From Gammaproteobacteria bacterium (GTDB lineage Bacteria; Pseudomonadota; Gammaproteobacteria; Pseudomonadales; Moraxellaceae): DNA of 32,046 bases. Shown one piece after another: positions 7,649-15,190 of the stretch. A model generated the notes under the pieces. It searched no databases and had not been told where the DNA came from. It saw nothing but the letters and a program-made list of their open reading frames with translations. Made by a program: the position numbers and the translations under genes. The stretch is from positions 1 through 32,046 of the forward strand of contig JAGWUI010000030.1 in the NCBI GenBank assembly GCA_028868515.1, given 5' to 3'. Position 1 is the first letter of the stretch. The number at the start of each line of letters is the position of its first letter.

Positions 7649-9501
7649 GATATGTTGATTTGTTGAGATTTCTCGTCCCACATTGCATATAAGCTATCTA
7701 CAAAATTAATTGCAAATGTTTGAGCATCGAATATAGGCGTTTTTGCAACTTGTGTTCGTAGGTTCATACGCAAAGCAGTGAGTTCGTCTCTTTTTTGAGT
7801 GTTTGCGTTACCCCATGCGATGGCTTTTTGTACATATTCTTGTTCGCTATATGCAACCCAGTCTGTCAATCCTGCATTAATGAGCAGAGCTTCTCCTTGA
7901 CGTCCTAACATACCTGTTGTTGCTAGCGTGATGGTCGGAACGCCCATCCATAGTGCTTGTGCTGTCGTCGTACCGCCTGGATAAGGGAATGTATCTAGAA
8001 CGATGTCAATGTTTGCGTAGGATTCTAGATATTCACTATATGTGATACCGCCGATGAGTTCGACGCGATTAGGATCAATATTAGCGGCAATCAGCCGTTG
8101 AATAAACTGTTCTTTAAGCTCAGTTTTATCCAAAGAAAAAGACTGAACACGTAATCGAGCTTGTGGACAAGCTGCAAGGATTTGTGCCCAGCAATGTAAT
8201 ACGCCTTGATTAATTTTTCGAGTGAATTGATAGCAACCGAAAGTGATATGTTGATTGCTGGTGCACGGTGGGGGACTGACTTCTGGCGCATCCTTCAGTG
8301 TCGAAACGCAGTAGCGTAAATGAGGTAATCGCCAGATTTTCTCGATGAATAAATATTCTTCATTGGCTGGAACAGAGATAGGATCTGCGAGAACATAATC
8401 AATGCTCGTTAACCCTGTTGTTCCCCAGTAACCTAACCAACTGACCTGAAGTGGTGCAGCTTTTCTGGCGAAGACAGGGAGGCGATTGTCTTTAGTATGA
8501 CCTGATAGGTCGATCAAAATATCAATCTCATCTTGCTTAATTTGTTCTGCTAGTGCGTCATCATTTAGTTCATTTACTTTTCGCCATAAATCGAAGTGAC
8601 CTTGAAGTCGGCGGGTTGCTTCATCTTCTACACTTTGATTTGAATAAGCGACTAATGTTAATCGGTCGCGTAATTGTTCGTCGTTTTTAATTTGGGATAG
8701 TACGTTTTCTATAAAATAACAAACAACATGCTGATAAAAGTCCGCAGAAACAATCCCAATTCTGAGTGGGGTATGCGGTTTCCCGATCTGTTTGGACGTC
8801 ACTTTTGGTGTTTGTAAGTCAATGGCTTGAGCGAATTGATGTACAAATTTCATGTATTGTTCTAAGTTGGGAGGATAGAGAGCATGTTGAACAAAGATTG
8901 CATTATTGAGGTAGGTCAAATTATGCGGATCAAGTTCAAATCCTTGTTTATAGGCTACAAGAGCTTCCTCAGTTAGCCCTTCTTCTTGTAAGACATCGCC
9001 AAGCAAAAATTTGGCTTTTGCATATTTGGGATTGAGTTGGCTGGAATGAAGGTAGTGTAGTTTTGCTTGCTTTGTATTACCCAGTTTAGAGTAGGCATAC
9101 CCTAAGTTGAGGTGAGCGACAGGATCTTGTGGCGCGACTTTAATAGCTTGTTCTAAATATTGAGCAGCTTCTTGGTAACGATGAATCTCTGTGAGTACAA
9201 ATCCAATATTGGATAGTATTTGTCCATTATTCGGTAGTTTGGAATTTAGTTCTATCCAGAGAGCTAATGCACCTTCAATTTTATTAAGTCTCAGTAATGC
9301 AGCAGCCATGACATTTTGAGCTGAATAGAGAATCGCTTTATCATTTTTTGCTGCTGACGCAGCAGCTTGAGCCAAAGTATAGGCTTGTTGCCATTGATTT
9401 CCAGCAAAGGCCTGCTGGGCTTTTGTAAAATATGCCATCGCAGACATTGGATTGGTTAAACCAGTGGCGAATATTGGTTGAGTTTTTCCATAATTGACCA
9501 C
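7645..9501 (-). CDS. TPR-repeat protein with GT41 (O-GlcNAc transferase/SPINDLY-like) catalytic domain
   Basis: I take the GTG at 9499-9501 as start because GGAG lies 8 bp before it; the frame is open three codons further to another GTG that would abut the GGAG. The product has about 618 residues. Roughly residues 20-200 are tandem tetratricopeptide repeats (for example NGQILSNIGFVLTEIHRYQE and PVAHLNLGYAYSKLGNTKQA). Residues about 235-600 match the GT41 domain: LRIGIVSADFYQH with the conserved His, DILIDLSGHTKDNRL, PLQVSWLGYWGTTGL, the lysine in CYQFTRKI, and LDTFPYPGGTTTAQALWMG near the nucleotide-sugar site. Such enzymes transfer a sugar from a nucleotide donor to cytoplasmic proteins. The target is unknown; a large adhesin is encoded about 5.7 kb away. 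A terminator separates it from the gene upstream on this strand. Confidence 0.88.
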   Translation of the reverse strand: MVNYGKTQPIFATGLTNPMSAMAYFTKAQQAFAGNQWQQAYTLAQAAASAAKNDKAILYSAQNVMAAALLRLNKIEGALALWIELNSKLPNNGQILSNIGFVLTEIHRYQEAAQYLEQAIKVAPQDPVAHLNLGYAYSKLGNTKQAKLHYLHSSQLNPKYAKAKFLLGDVLQEEGLTEEALVAYKQGFELDPHNLTYLNNAIFVQHALYPPNLEQYMKFVHQFAQAIDLQTPKVTSKQIGKPHTPLRIGIVSADFYQHVVCYFIENVLSQIKNDEQLRDRLTLVAYSNQSVEDEATRRLQGHFDLWRKVNELNDDALAEQIKQDEIDILIDLSGHTKDNRLPVFARKAAPLQVSWLGYWGTTGLTSIDYVLADPISVPANEEYLFIEKIWRLPHLRYCVSTLKDAPEVSPPPCTSNQHITFGCYQFTRKINQGVLHCWAQILAACPQARLRVQSFSLDKTELKEQFIQRLIAANIDPNRVELIGGITYSEYLESYANIDIVLDTFPYPGGTTTAQALWMGVPTITLATTGMLGRQGEALLINAGLTDWVAYSEQEYVQKAIAWGNANTQKRDELTALRMNLRTQVAKTPIFDAQTFAINFVDSLYAMWDEKSQQINIS

Positions 9502-9560
9502 TATAAACACTCCATTGTTTTTTGATGACGGCTTTCTAGAATTTTGATTTTACTTACTTA

Positions 9561-9587
9561 AAAAAAGCAGCCGAAGCTGCTTTTTTT
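9561..9587. terminator. Bidirectional rho-independent terminator
   Basis: Stem GCAGC (9567-9571) and GCTGC (9576-9580) with loop CGAA, flanked by six A and seven T, so it works on either strand. On the minus strand it lies 25 bp after the ETF-ubiquinone oxidoreductase stop and separates that transcript from the glycosyltransferase gene. Confidence 0.88.
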
Positions 9588-9611
9588 GACAATCACTTAC
9601 ATGTTTCGCAC

Positions 9612-11270
9612 TTACATATTTGGATAGTTTGGACCGCCGCCACCTTCTGGTGTTTCCCAGTTGATGTTTTGTGCAGGATCTTTAATATCACAAGTTTTGC
9701 AATGTACACAGTTTTGCGCATTGATTTGGAAGCGACTTGCGCCTTCTTCAGTAGTCACAACTTCATATACGCCAGCAGGGCAGTAACGCTGTGCTGGTTC
9801 TGCGTACAATGGCAGATTTTGTTCAATTGGAATCGCTGCATCGCGCAATTTCAAATGAACTGGTTGATCTTCTTCATGGTTTGTATTTGAGATAAATACA
9901 GAAGACAGTTTATCAAATGACAATTTGCCATCTGGTTTTGGATAGTCTGGCTTCACTGAGTTAGCCGCCAAATCCAGAGTTTTGTAATCTGGAACTGGGT
10001 CTGTAATCGTGAATGGCAGGCGGAAAATGTTTTGATCGATGAAGTTGTAAGCACCGCCACCAATCGTACCAAAGCGATGCAATGCAGCACCAAAGTTACG
10101 TGATGCATAAAGCTCTGGGTATAACCATGATGCTTTAAATTTATCGGTGTATTCAGTAACTTCGTCAGATGAACGACCTGCTTGTAATGCTTCAAACACA
10201 GCCTCAGCACAGATCATGCCTGATTTCATGGCAGTATGTGAGCCTTTGATCTTTGCAAAGTTCAAGAAACCTGCGTCATCACCAACCAAACAACCACCCG
10301 GGAAGGTGAGTTTAGGTAGGGCATTCAAACCACCTTTAATAACAGCGCGTGCGCCGTAGGACAGACGTTTGCCGCCTTCTAGGTATTTGCTGATCACTGG
10401 GTGATGTTTGAAGCGTTGCATTTCATCAAATGGTGACAGGTATGGATTTTTGTATGACAGATCAACGATCATACCCATGGTCACTTGGTTGTTTTCAGCG
10501 TGGTACAACCACCAGCCGCCAGTTGAACCAGTTTCGGTCAATGGCCAGCCTGAACCGTGAAGGATCAGACCTTCTTCGTGTTTCGCTGGATCAATTTCCC
10601 AGAGTTCTTTGATACCAATACCGTAGTGCTGTGTTTGTGCATCTTTGTTTAGATCAAAGCGGCTAATGAGTTTTTTACCGAGGCTTCCGCGGCAACCTTC
10701 TGCAAAGATGGTGTATTTTGCATGCAGCTCATAGCCAGCAGTGAAGCTGCCTTTTTGTTCGCCTTCTTTGTTGACGCCCATGTCGCCAGTTTGGATACCT
10801 TTGACGCTGCCATCTTCATGATACAGCACTTCAGATGCTGCAAATCCTGGGAATACAGTGACTTCCAGTTCTTCAGCTTTGGTATTCAACCAACGAACAA
10901 CGTTGCCTAATGAAACAACATAGTTGCCATCATTGTGCATGGTTTTTGGAACAAAAAAGTGTGGAACTTTAATGCTTGCAGTTGGCGAAGTCAGCATGAA
11001 GACTTCATCACGCTTGGCTGGAACATTCAGCGGTGCGCCTTGTTCTTTCCAATCAGGGAACAATTCGTTCAATGCGCGTGGTTCGAGCACAGCACCTGAG
11101 AGGATGTGTGCGCCGACTTCTGAGCCTTTTTCAACGACACAGACCGACAGGTCGGGCATATTATTTTCAATTGCTAATTGGCGTAGTCGAATTGCGGCTG
11201 AAAGACCTGAAGGACCAGCGCCCACAATTACAACATCAAACTCCATCGATTCACGTTCGATGTGTTCCAT
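9612..11270 (-). CDS. Electron transfer flavoprotein:ubiquinone oxidoreductase (ETF-QO)
   Basis: The 552-residue protein passes electrons from reduced ETF (fed by acyl-CoA and other dehydrogenases) to ubiquinone at the inner membrane. It starts with an FAD-binding motif (GAGPSGLSAAIRL, about 17-29) and ends with a ferredoxin-like region whose C497, C521, C524 and C527 would hold the [4Fe-4S] cluster (CVHCKTCDIKDP). The central part has PGGCLVGDDAGFLNFAKIKGSHTAMKSG blocks typical of the family, given here as landmarks around residue 330. Length is normal. The ATG is preceded by GAGG at good spacing. It appears monocistronic, with a terminator directly downstream. Genes for the ETF subunits are not in this window. 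Confidence 0.95.
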   Translation of the reverse strand: MEHIERESMEFDVVIVGAGPSGLSAAIRLRQLAIENNMPDLSVCVVEKGSEVGAHILSGAVLEPRALNELFPDWKEQGAPLNVPAKRDEVFMLTSPTASIKVPHFFVPKTMHNDGNYVVSLGNVVRWLNTKAEELEVTVFPGFAASEVLYHEDGSVKGIQTGDMGVNKEGEQKGSFTAGYELHAKYTIFAEGCRGSLGKKLISRFDLNKDAQTQHYGIGIKELWEIDPAKHEEGLILHGSGWPLTETGSTGGWWLYHAENNQVTMGMIVDLSYKNPYLSPFDEMQRFKHHPVISKYLEGGKRLSYGARAVIKGGLNALPKLTFPGGCLVGDDAGFLNFAKIKGSHTAMKSGMICAEAVFEALQAGRSSDEVTEYTDKFKASWLYPELYASRNFGAALHRFGTIGGGAYNFIDQNIFRLPFTITDPVPDYKTLDLAANSVKPDYPKPDGKLSFDKLSSVFISNTNHEEDQPVHLKLRDAAIPIEQNLPLYAEPAQRYCPAGVYEVVTTEEGASRFQINAQNCVHCKTCDIKDPAQNINWETPEGGGGPNYPNM

Positions 11271-11372
11271 AAAGTTTCCTCGGTTAAGCGGGTGGCGACC
11301 AACATACCAGAGAGTGGCTGTTGCGATGCTGCCCGAAGCATGAAATCATTGCTATACGTCATAGCTGCGGTG

Positions 11373-11393
11373 ATAGTATAAAATCAATACTAT
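11373..11393. promoter_or_regulatory. Interrupted palindrome upstream of ETF-QO
   Basis: ATAGTAT (11373-11379) and ATACTAT (11387-11393) are exact inverted repeats around 7 bp of AT-rich DNA, about 100 bp upstream of the ETF-QO start and in the region shared with the divergent DUF1285 gene. The size suits a dimeric repressor, but no regulator can be named. Confidence 0.35.
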
Positions 11394-11505
11394 ATTTTCG
11401 CCACACTTACACGAATTAACTTGTCATTTTTAGTGGGTTAGCCGCTTTTCAAAGTACTAAGACCTATGCAAGTTTGAGTTTAATCTTTTTTTTAGGATCG
11501 TTACC

Positions 11506-11610
11506 ATGACTACATCACCCGACTTACAGGGTAATTTGGGTCAATCCAAACCAAATCTGGATTCATTATCAAGACTTTTGGTGGATTAAGATGGTAAGCC
11601 GCTCAAAGCC
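11506..11610 (+). pseudogene. 5' segment of the DUF1285 gene, cut by an in-frame TAA
   Basis: An ATG at 11506-11508 with AGGA about 9 bp upstream opens a frame coding MTTSPDLQGNLGQSKP and so on for 27 codons, then meets TAA at 11587-11589. The same frame continues at once with protein-like codons (DGKPLKAMPPVEKW) into the DUF1285 domain. A single base change at one codon explains the layout: the original start is upstream and the gene now carries a nonsense codon at position 28. A sequencing error or regulated readthrough are alternatives. Confidence 0.7.
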
Positions 11611-12135
11611 ATGCCACCTGTCGAAAAATGGAATCCAAAGTACTGTGGTGAAATGAATCTGGTGATTCGTGCCAATGGTGAGTGGTGGAATGAAGGCGTG
11701 AGAATGACGCGTGAGCCACTCATTAAACTTTATTCAACTGTACTTTGGCGTGAGGAAGATCCAGATGGCGACCGCTTTTATCTGAAAACGCCAGCCGAGA
11801 AGATTCAGATTCAAGTTGAGGATGCGCCATTGTTGGTAGTTGATGTTGCGCAGGTCGAAGATGATGGACAGACTTTTATTCGCTGTACAACCAAAACAGG
11901 TGATGTTGTGATTGCCAGCGCAGAGCATCCGATAGAGATGCGTATTTTTACTCAAAACGGTATCGATGAGATTCGTCCTTATATCCGTATTCGTCGAAAC
12001 TTAAATGCACTGATTCATCGCAATGCGTTTTATCATTTGGTCAGTTGGAGTAATTTGCAGCCAATAGATACAGGTGAAGCGATGGTGTTGACGAGTGGGC
12101 GAGAGCAGTTTGTTTTGGGTACTATTGAGTCATAG
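11611..12135 (+). CDS. DUF1285 family protein, frame downstream of a premature stop
   Basis: This 174-codon frame carries the complete DUF1285 core: PPVEKWNPKYCGEMNLVI, NGEWWNEG, LIKLYSTVLWREED, FYLKTPAEKIQIQVEDAPLLVVD, and HPIEMRI near position 110. The family is a small soluble protein of unknown role. The ATG used here has no Shine-Dalgarno, whereas the ATG 105 bp upstream in the same frame has one, so this reading frame is the remainder of a gene of about 209 codons broken by a TAA. It could still be made by re-initiation, since the domain is intact. It lies between ETF-QO (divergent) and murI (same strand, 71 bp downstream, probably co-transcribed). Confidence 0.75.
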   Translation: MPPVEKWNPKYCGEMNLVIRANGEWWNEGVRMTREPLIKLYSTVLWREEDPDGDRFYLKTPAEKIQIQVEDAPLLVVDVAQVEDDGQTFIRCTTKTGDVVIASAEHPIEMRIFTQNGIDEIRPYIRIRRNLNALIHRNAFYHLVSWSNLQPIDTGEAMVLTSGREQFVLGTIES

Positions 12136-12206
12136 GCGTTGTATTCAAAACAAATAGTTTAAAACGAGTCGTCTTTTGTCATTAAAGATTTTTTGGAGTA
12201 GTTAGT

Positions 12207-13079
12207 TTGTCGGATCGTGCTCAAAGCTATAAGCATTCTGATACACCAATTGGGGTGTTTGATTCTGGCGTTGGCGGGTTGTCTGTAGTTGCAGAACTGC
12301 AATTACTCATGCCACACGAGTCGATTATGTATTTGGCCGATACGGCGCATGTCCCTTATGGAACGAGATCGGATGAAGAGATTCGGATGCTGACCGCTTG
12401 TGCTGTGGAGTGGCTATATCAGCAAGGTTGTAAAGCTGTTGTTGTTGCATGTAACACTGCTTCAGCATTTAGCTTGACGCATTTGCGTGCAAAATATGGT
12501 GAGAGTTTTCCAGTCATAGGCTTGGTTCCAGCAGTCAAACCTGCAGTTCATCGTACTCAGAATAAAAAAATTGGCGTACTCGCAACGCAAGGTACGTTAC
12601 GCGGTACATTATTAAAAGATGTTATTGCTGAAATCGCAGTGCCAGCGGGCGTTGAGGTTTTGACAGTGATGAGTCCAGCATTGGTTCCATTTGTGGAGTC
12701 AGGTGCAGAGAGTTCTGAGGCGTGTTATACGGAGTTAAGACGTGTGCTAACCCCGCTTGAAGAAGCTGGCGTAACGGAATTGGTTTTAGGCTGTACGCAT
12801 TATCCATTTTTGCGTAAGCCGATCGAGCATCTTTTTCCTCAGGTTTTTCATTTACTAGATTCAGGCGCTGCGGTTGCGAAGCAGACTGAGCGTGTTTTAT
12901 CGCAGCGTGGTTTATTGACAACAGCATTAATTGCTCCAGATTTTGATTGTTTTGTGACTGGAGACGTGGAAGTCGCGCAGGGTGTGATTGGTCATCTTGT
13001 TGATAAAAAAATTAATATTAATAAAGCAAAATATGTAATTAGTGATGCGTTATGTGGTGTCGTATTAAATAATGAATAG
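12207..13079 (+). CDS. murI: Glutamate racemase
   Basis: MurI interconverts L- and D-glutamate in the cytoplasm, supplying D-Glu for peptidoglycan. The 290-residue protein carries the N-terminal FDSGVGGLSV motif (18-27), the first catalytic cysteine in VVACNTAS (C82) and the second in LGCTHYPF (C196, followed by T197 and H198), the standard acid/base pair. Length is normal. The start is a TTG with GGAG about 9 bp upstream. It follows the DUF1285 gene on the same strand and ends before a hairpin terminator. Confidence 0.95.
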   Translation: MSDRAQSYKHSDTPIGVFDSGVGGLSVVAELQLLMPHESIMYLADTAHVPYGTRSDEEIRMLTACAVEWLYQQGCKAVVVACNTASAFSLTHLRAKYGESFPVIGLVPAVKPAVHRTQNKKIGVLATQGTLRGTLLKDVIAEIAVPAGVEVLTVMSPALVPFVESGAESSEACYTELRRVLTPLEEAGVTELVLGCTHYPFLRKPIEHLFPQVFHLLDSGAAVAKQTERVLSQRGLLTTALIAPDFDCFVTGDVEVAQGVIGHLVDKKININKAKYVISDALCGVVLNNE

Positions 13080-13142
13080 GTGTGTTTACAGGCACTCTGT
13101 ATTGGATTAGTATAATTTATATTTTTATTTGTTTGATGTCGC

Positions 13143-13164
13143 ACTCGCTTGGTAGCGAGTTTTA
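13143..13164 (+). terminator. Rho-independent terminator after murI
   Basis: ACTCGC (13143-13148) and GCGAGT (13155-13160) form a 6-bp stem with a 6-base loop, followed by TTTT. It lies 64 bp past the murI stop and separates it from the secretion operon. The rest of 13080-13384 is strongly AT-rich, shows no gene and presumably holds the tpsB promoter. Confidence 0.7.
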
Positions 13165-13384
13165 AAAGTACAGTGTTTTAAGAAGATAACCCTGATTTAA
13201 GAACAGAATCTAATTATTAATCAATGTTGTTTTGTGTTTGAAAGTCGTCGAAAAATAATTATTTTTAACTTAAATCTATCAATCTGATTTTGAATGTTTT
13301 TTAACGAAGTAGAATTATTTTTTTATTATAAATTTAGGGCGGTCAGTGTGGTTTTGCCATAGATTGTCTTTGGGGAGTTTAATA

Positions 13385-15178
13385 ATGCATGTAGCCTCTA
13401 TTCATAAATTGACAACTCAAAGTATTAATTATTTTGCATTTAAAAAAATACCGTGTCGACTTAGTCGTTTAAATGTGATCTTGCGCACAATTATCTTACC
13501 TTTAGGGGTGTTTAGCTTGAATCAAGCTTGGGCTGCAAGTCCTGTGGATTTGGCAGCGCTGCAGCGTCAAAACGATATTATTTTGCAACAACAACAAGAG
13601 CAAATTCGCCAAGATCAAGAGAATGCACGCCGCGCAATTACACCAAGTGGTGCATCATTAAAAACACCAAATGCAGTGAAAACAGAGCCAGTTGGTCCTT
13701 GTCGAGATATTCAAGGCATTGTGATTAATGGCGCAGATCATCTTTCCAAGTCAACGATCAAACAAATTGTTCAGCCGTATCAAGGGCGATGCCTTGCTGC
13801 TAATGATATTGAAGCTTTATTGACACAAATTACTGGTGCATATTTTCGTCGTGGCTATATCACAAGCCGAGCTTATTTACCTGCTCAAGATTTAAAAACG
13901 GGAAAATTGACCATCACGGTTGTTGAAGGTGTGATTGAGCGTTATCAAATAGAAGGCCCCGCCGCAAGTCGAATCTGGCCTTATGGTGTTTTTCCAGGCT
14001 CTACGGGTAGCCTACTGAATCTTAGAGATATAGAGCAAGGAATAGATCAGATCAACCGTGCATCCTCAAATAATGCGCGCCTTGATATTCAACCAGGAAG
14101 TAAGCCGGGTGAAAGTGTAGTGGTCGTACAAAATCCCTCGACATTCCCATTACATCTCTTGACTTCTTTTGATAATCAAAGTGTAGCGGCTACTGGTCGT
14201 GAAAGTGGCATGGTAACCATCACCGAGGACGGTTTGCTCCATGCAAATGAACTTGTGTCTGTGACGCGTCGACAAACCCTTCCTGATAACGACAACCATT
14301 TTTCTGACAGTAATGCGCTGAATGTGTCTTTGCCTTTTGGTTATAGCACGTTGAATTTCAATGTCAGCAGCAGTGCTTATAATAGTTTGATTCATACACC
14401 AAGTGGAGCACCGTTACTTTCCCAAGGTAATACGCTTACGCGTAGTTTGGGTTTAGATCGAGTGGTTTATCGTGATCAGGATAGCCGAATCTCTGTATCA
14501 GGCACATTAAGTACGCAACGTACAGATAGTTATATTGCAAATCAGTTTTTGGATGTAGGTAGTCGTAGCCTGACATCTTTGGATGCGGGTGTTGCGGGCT
14601 TTACAAGACTCACAGGTGGAATCTTCAATATGCATCTGGATTATGTTCATGGACTTACAATTTTAGATGCGTTAAATGATCCGAAAGGTCTGCCTTATGA
14701 TTTACCTCATGCCCAATTTGCAAAAGTGATGATCGATGCTGGCTATGATCGCCCATTTTCATTTATGGGACAGCCTTTGAGTTGGTCGAGTCATTTGAAT
14801 GCTCAAACAAGTTCCACCAGTATGTTTGGATCACAACAAATAATCATCGGTGGACCATTAAGCGTTAGAGGTTTTTTAAATACGTCATTGAGCGGCGATA
14901 GTGGTTATTACTGGCGAAATGAGCTTGGTATGCCACATGCTTTTGATCTCGGTGGTAATACCCTCAATACACGATTCTATGCAGGTGTAGATGTGGGGTG
15001 TGTCAATAACAATGCCTCAGGCGTACCTTCGGGCGCACTTTCAGGAATTACGCTGGGCGTATCTGGACAACTTCGTCAATTCTCTGGCGAATTGTTCATG
15101 TCACATGAGTTGTCACAGCCTGCCGGTACGGTACGTGAATCTGGACAAGTATTCTTCCGCCTGTCCTATTCAAATTAA
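13385..15178 (+). CDS. TpsB-type outer-membrane transporter of a two-partner secretion system (ShlB/FhaC family)
   Basis: The ATG at 13385 is chosen because GGGGAG precedes it by 7 bp; the frame extends 13 codons upstream to a GTG without a ribosome site. The 597-residue protein has a long, basic N-terminus and a signal peptide probably cut after A50 (NQAWA). A Gln-rich helix follows at 57-83, where FhaC carries its plug helix. Then come POTRA domains (about 106-182 and 183-254, with C106 and C126 possibly bonded) and the beta-barrel (about 255-597). The pore-loop motif VRGF is at 494-497 within GGPLSVRGFLNTSLSGDSGYYWRNE, cited as landmark. It exports the TpsA protein encoded 12 bp downstream. 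The last residue is Asn rather than the aromatic residue usual for barrel insertion. Confidence 0.93.
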   Translation: MHVASIHKLTTQSINYFAFKKIPCRLSRLNVILRTIILPLGVFSLNQAWAASPVDLAALQRQNDIILQQQQEQIRQDQENARRAITPSGASLKTPNAVKTEPVGPCRDIQGIVINGADHLSKSTIKQIVQPYQGRCLAANDIEALLTQITGAYFRRGYITSRAYLPAQDLKTGKLTITVVEGVIERYQIEGPAASRIWPYGVFPGSTGSLLNLRDIEQGIDQINRASSNNARLDIQPGSKPGESVVVVQNPSTFPLHLLTSFDNQSVAATGRESGMVTITEDGLLHANELVSVTRRQTLPDNDNHFSDSNALNVSLPFGYSTLNFNVSSSAYNSLIHTPSGAPLLSQGNTLTRSLGLDRVVYRDQDSRISVSGTLSTQRTDSYIANQFLDVGSRSLTSLDAGVAGFTRLTGGIFNMHLDYVHGLTILDALNDPKGLPYDLPHAQFAKVMIDAGYDRPFSFMGQPLSWSSHLNAQTSSTSMFGSQQIIIGGPLSVRGFLNTSLSGDSGYYWRNELGMPHAFDLGGNTLNTRFYAGVDVGCVNNNASGVPSGALSGITLGVSGQLRQFSGELFMSHELSQPAGTVRESGQVFFRLSYSN

Positions 15179-15190
15179 GGAATAATAATT

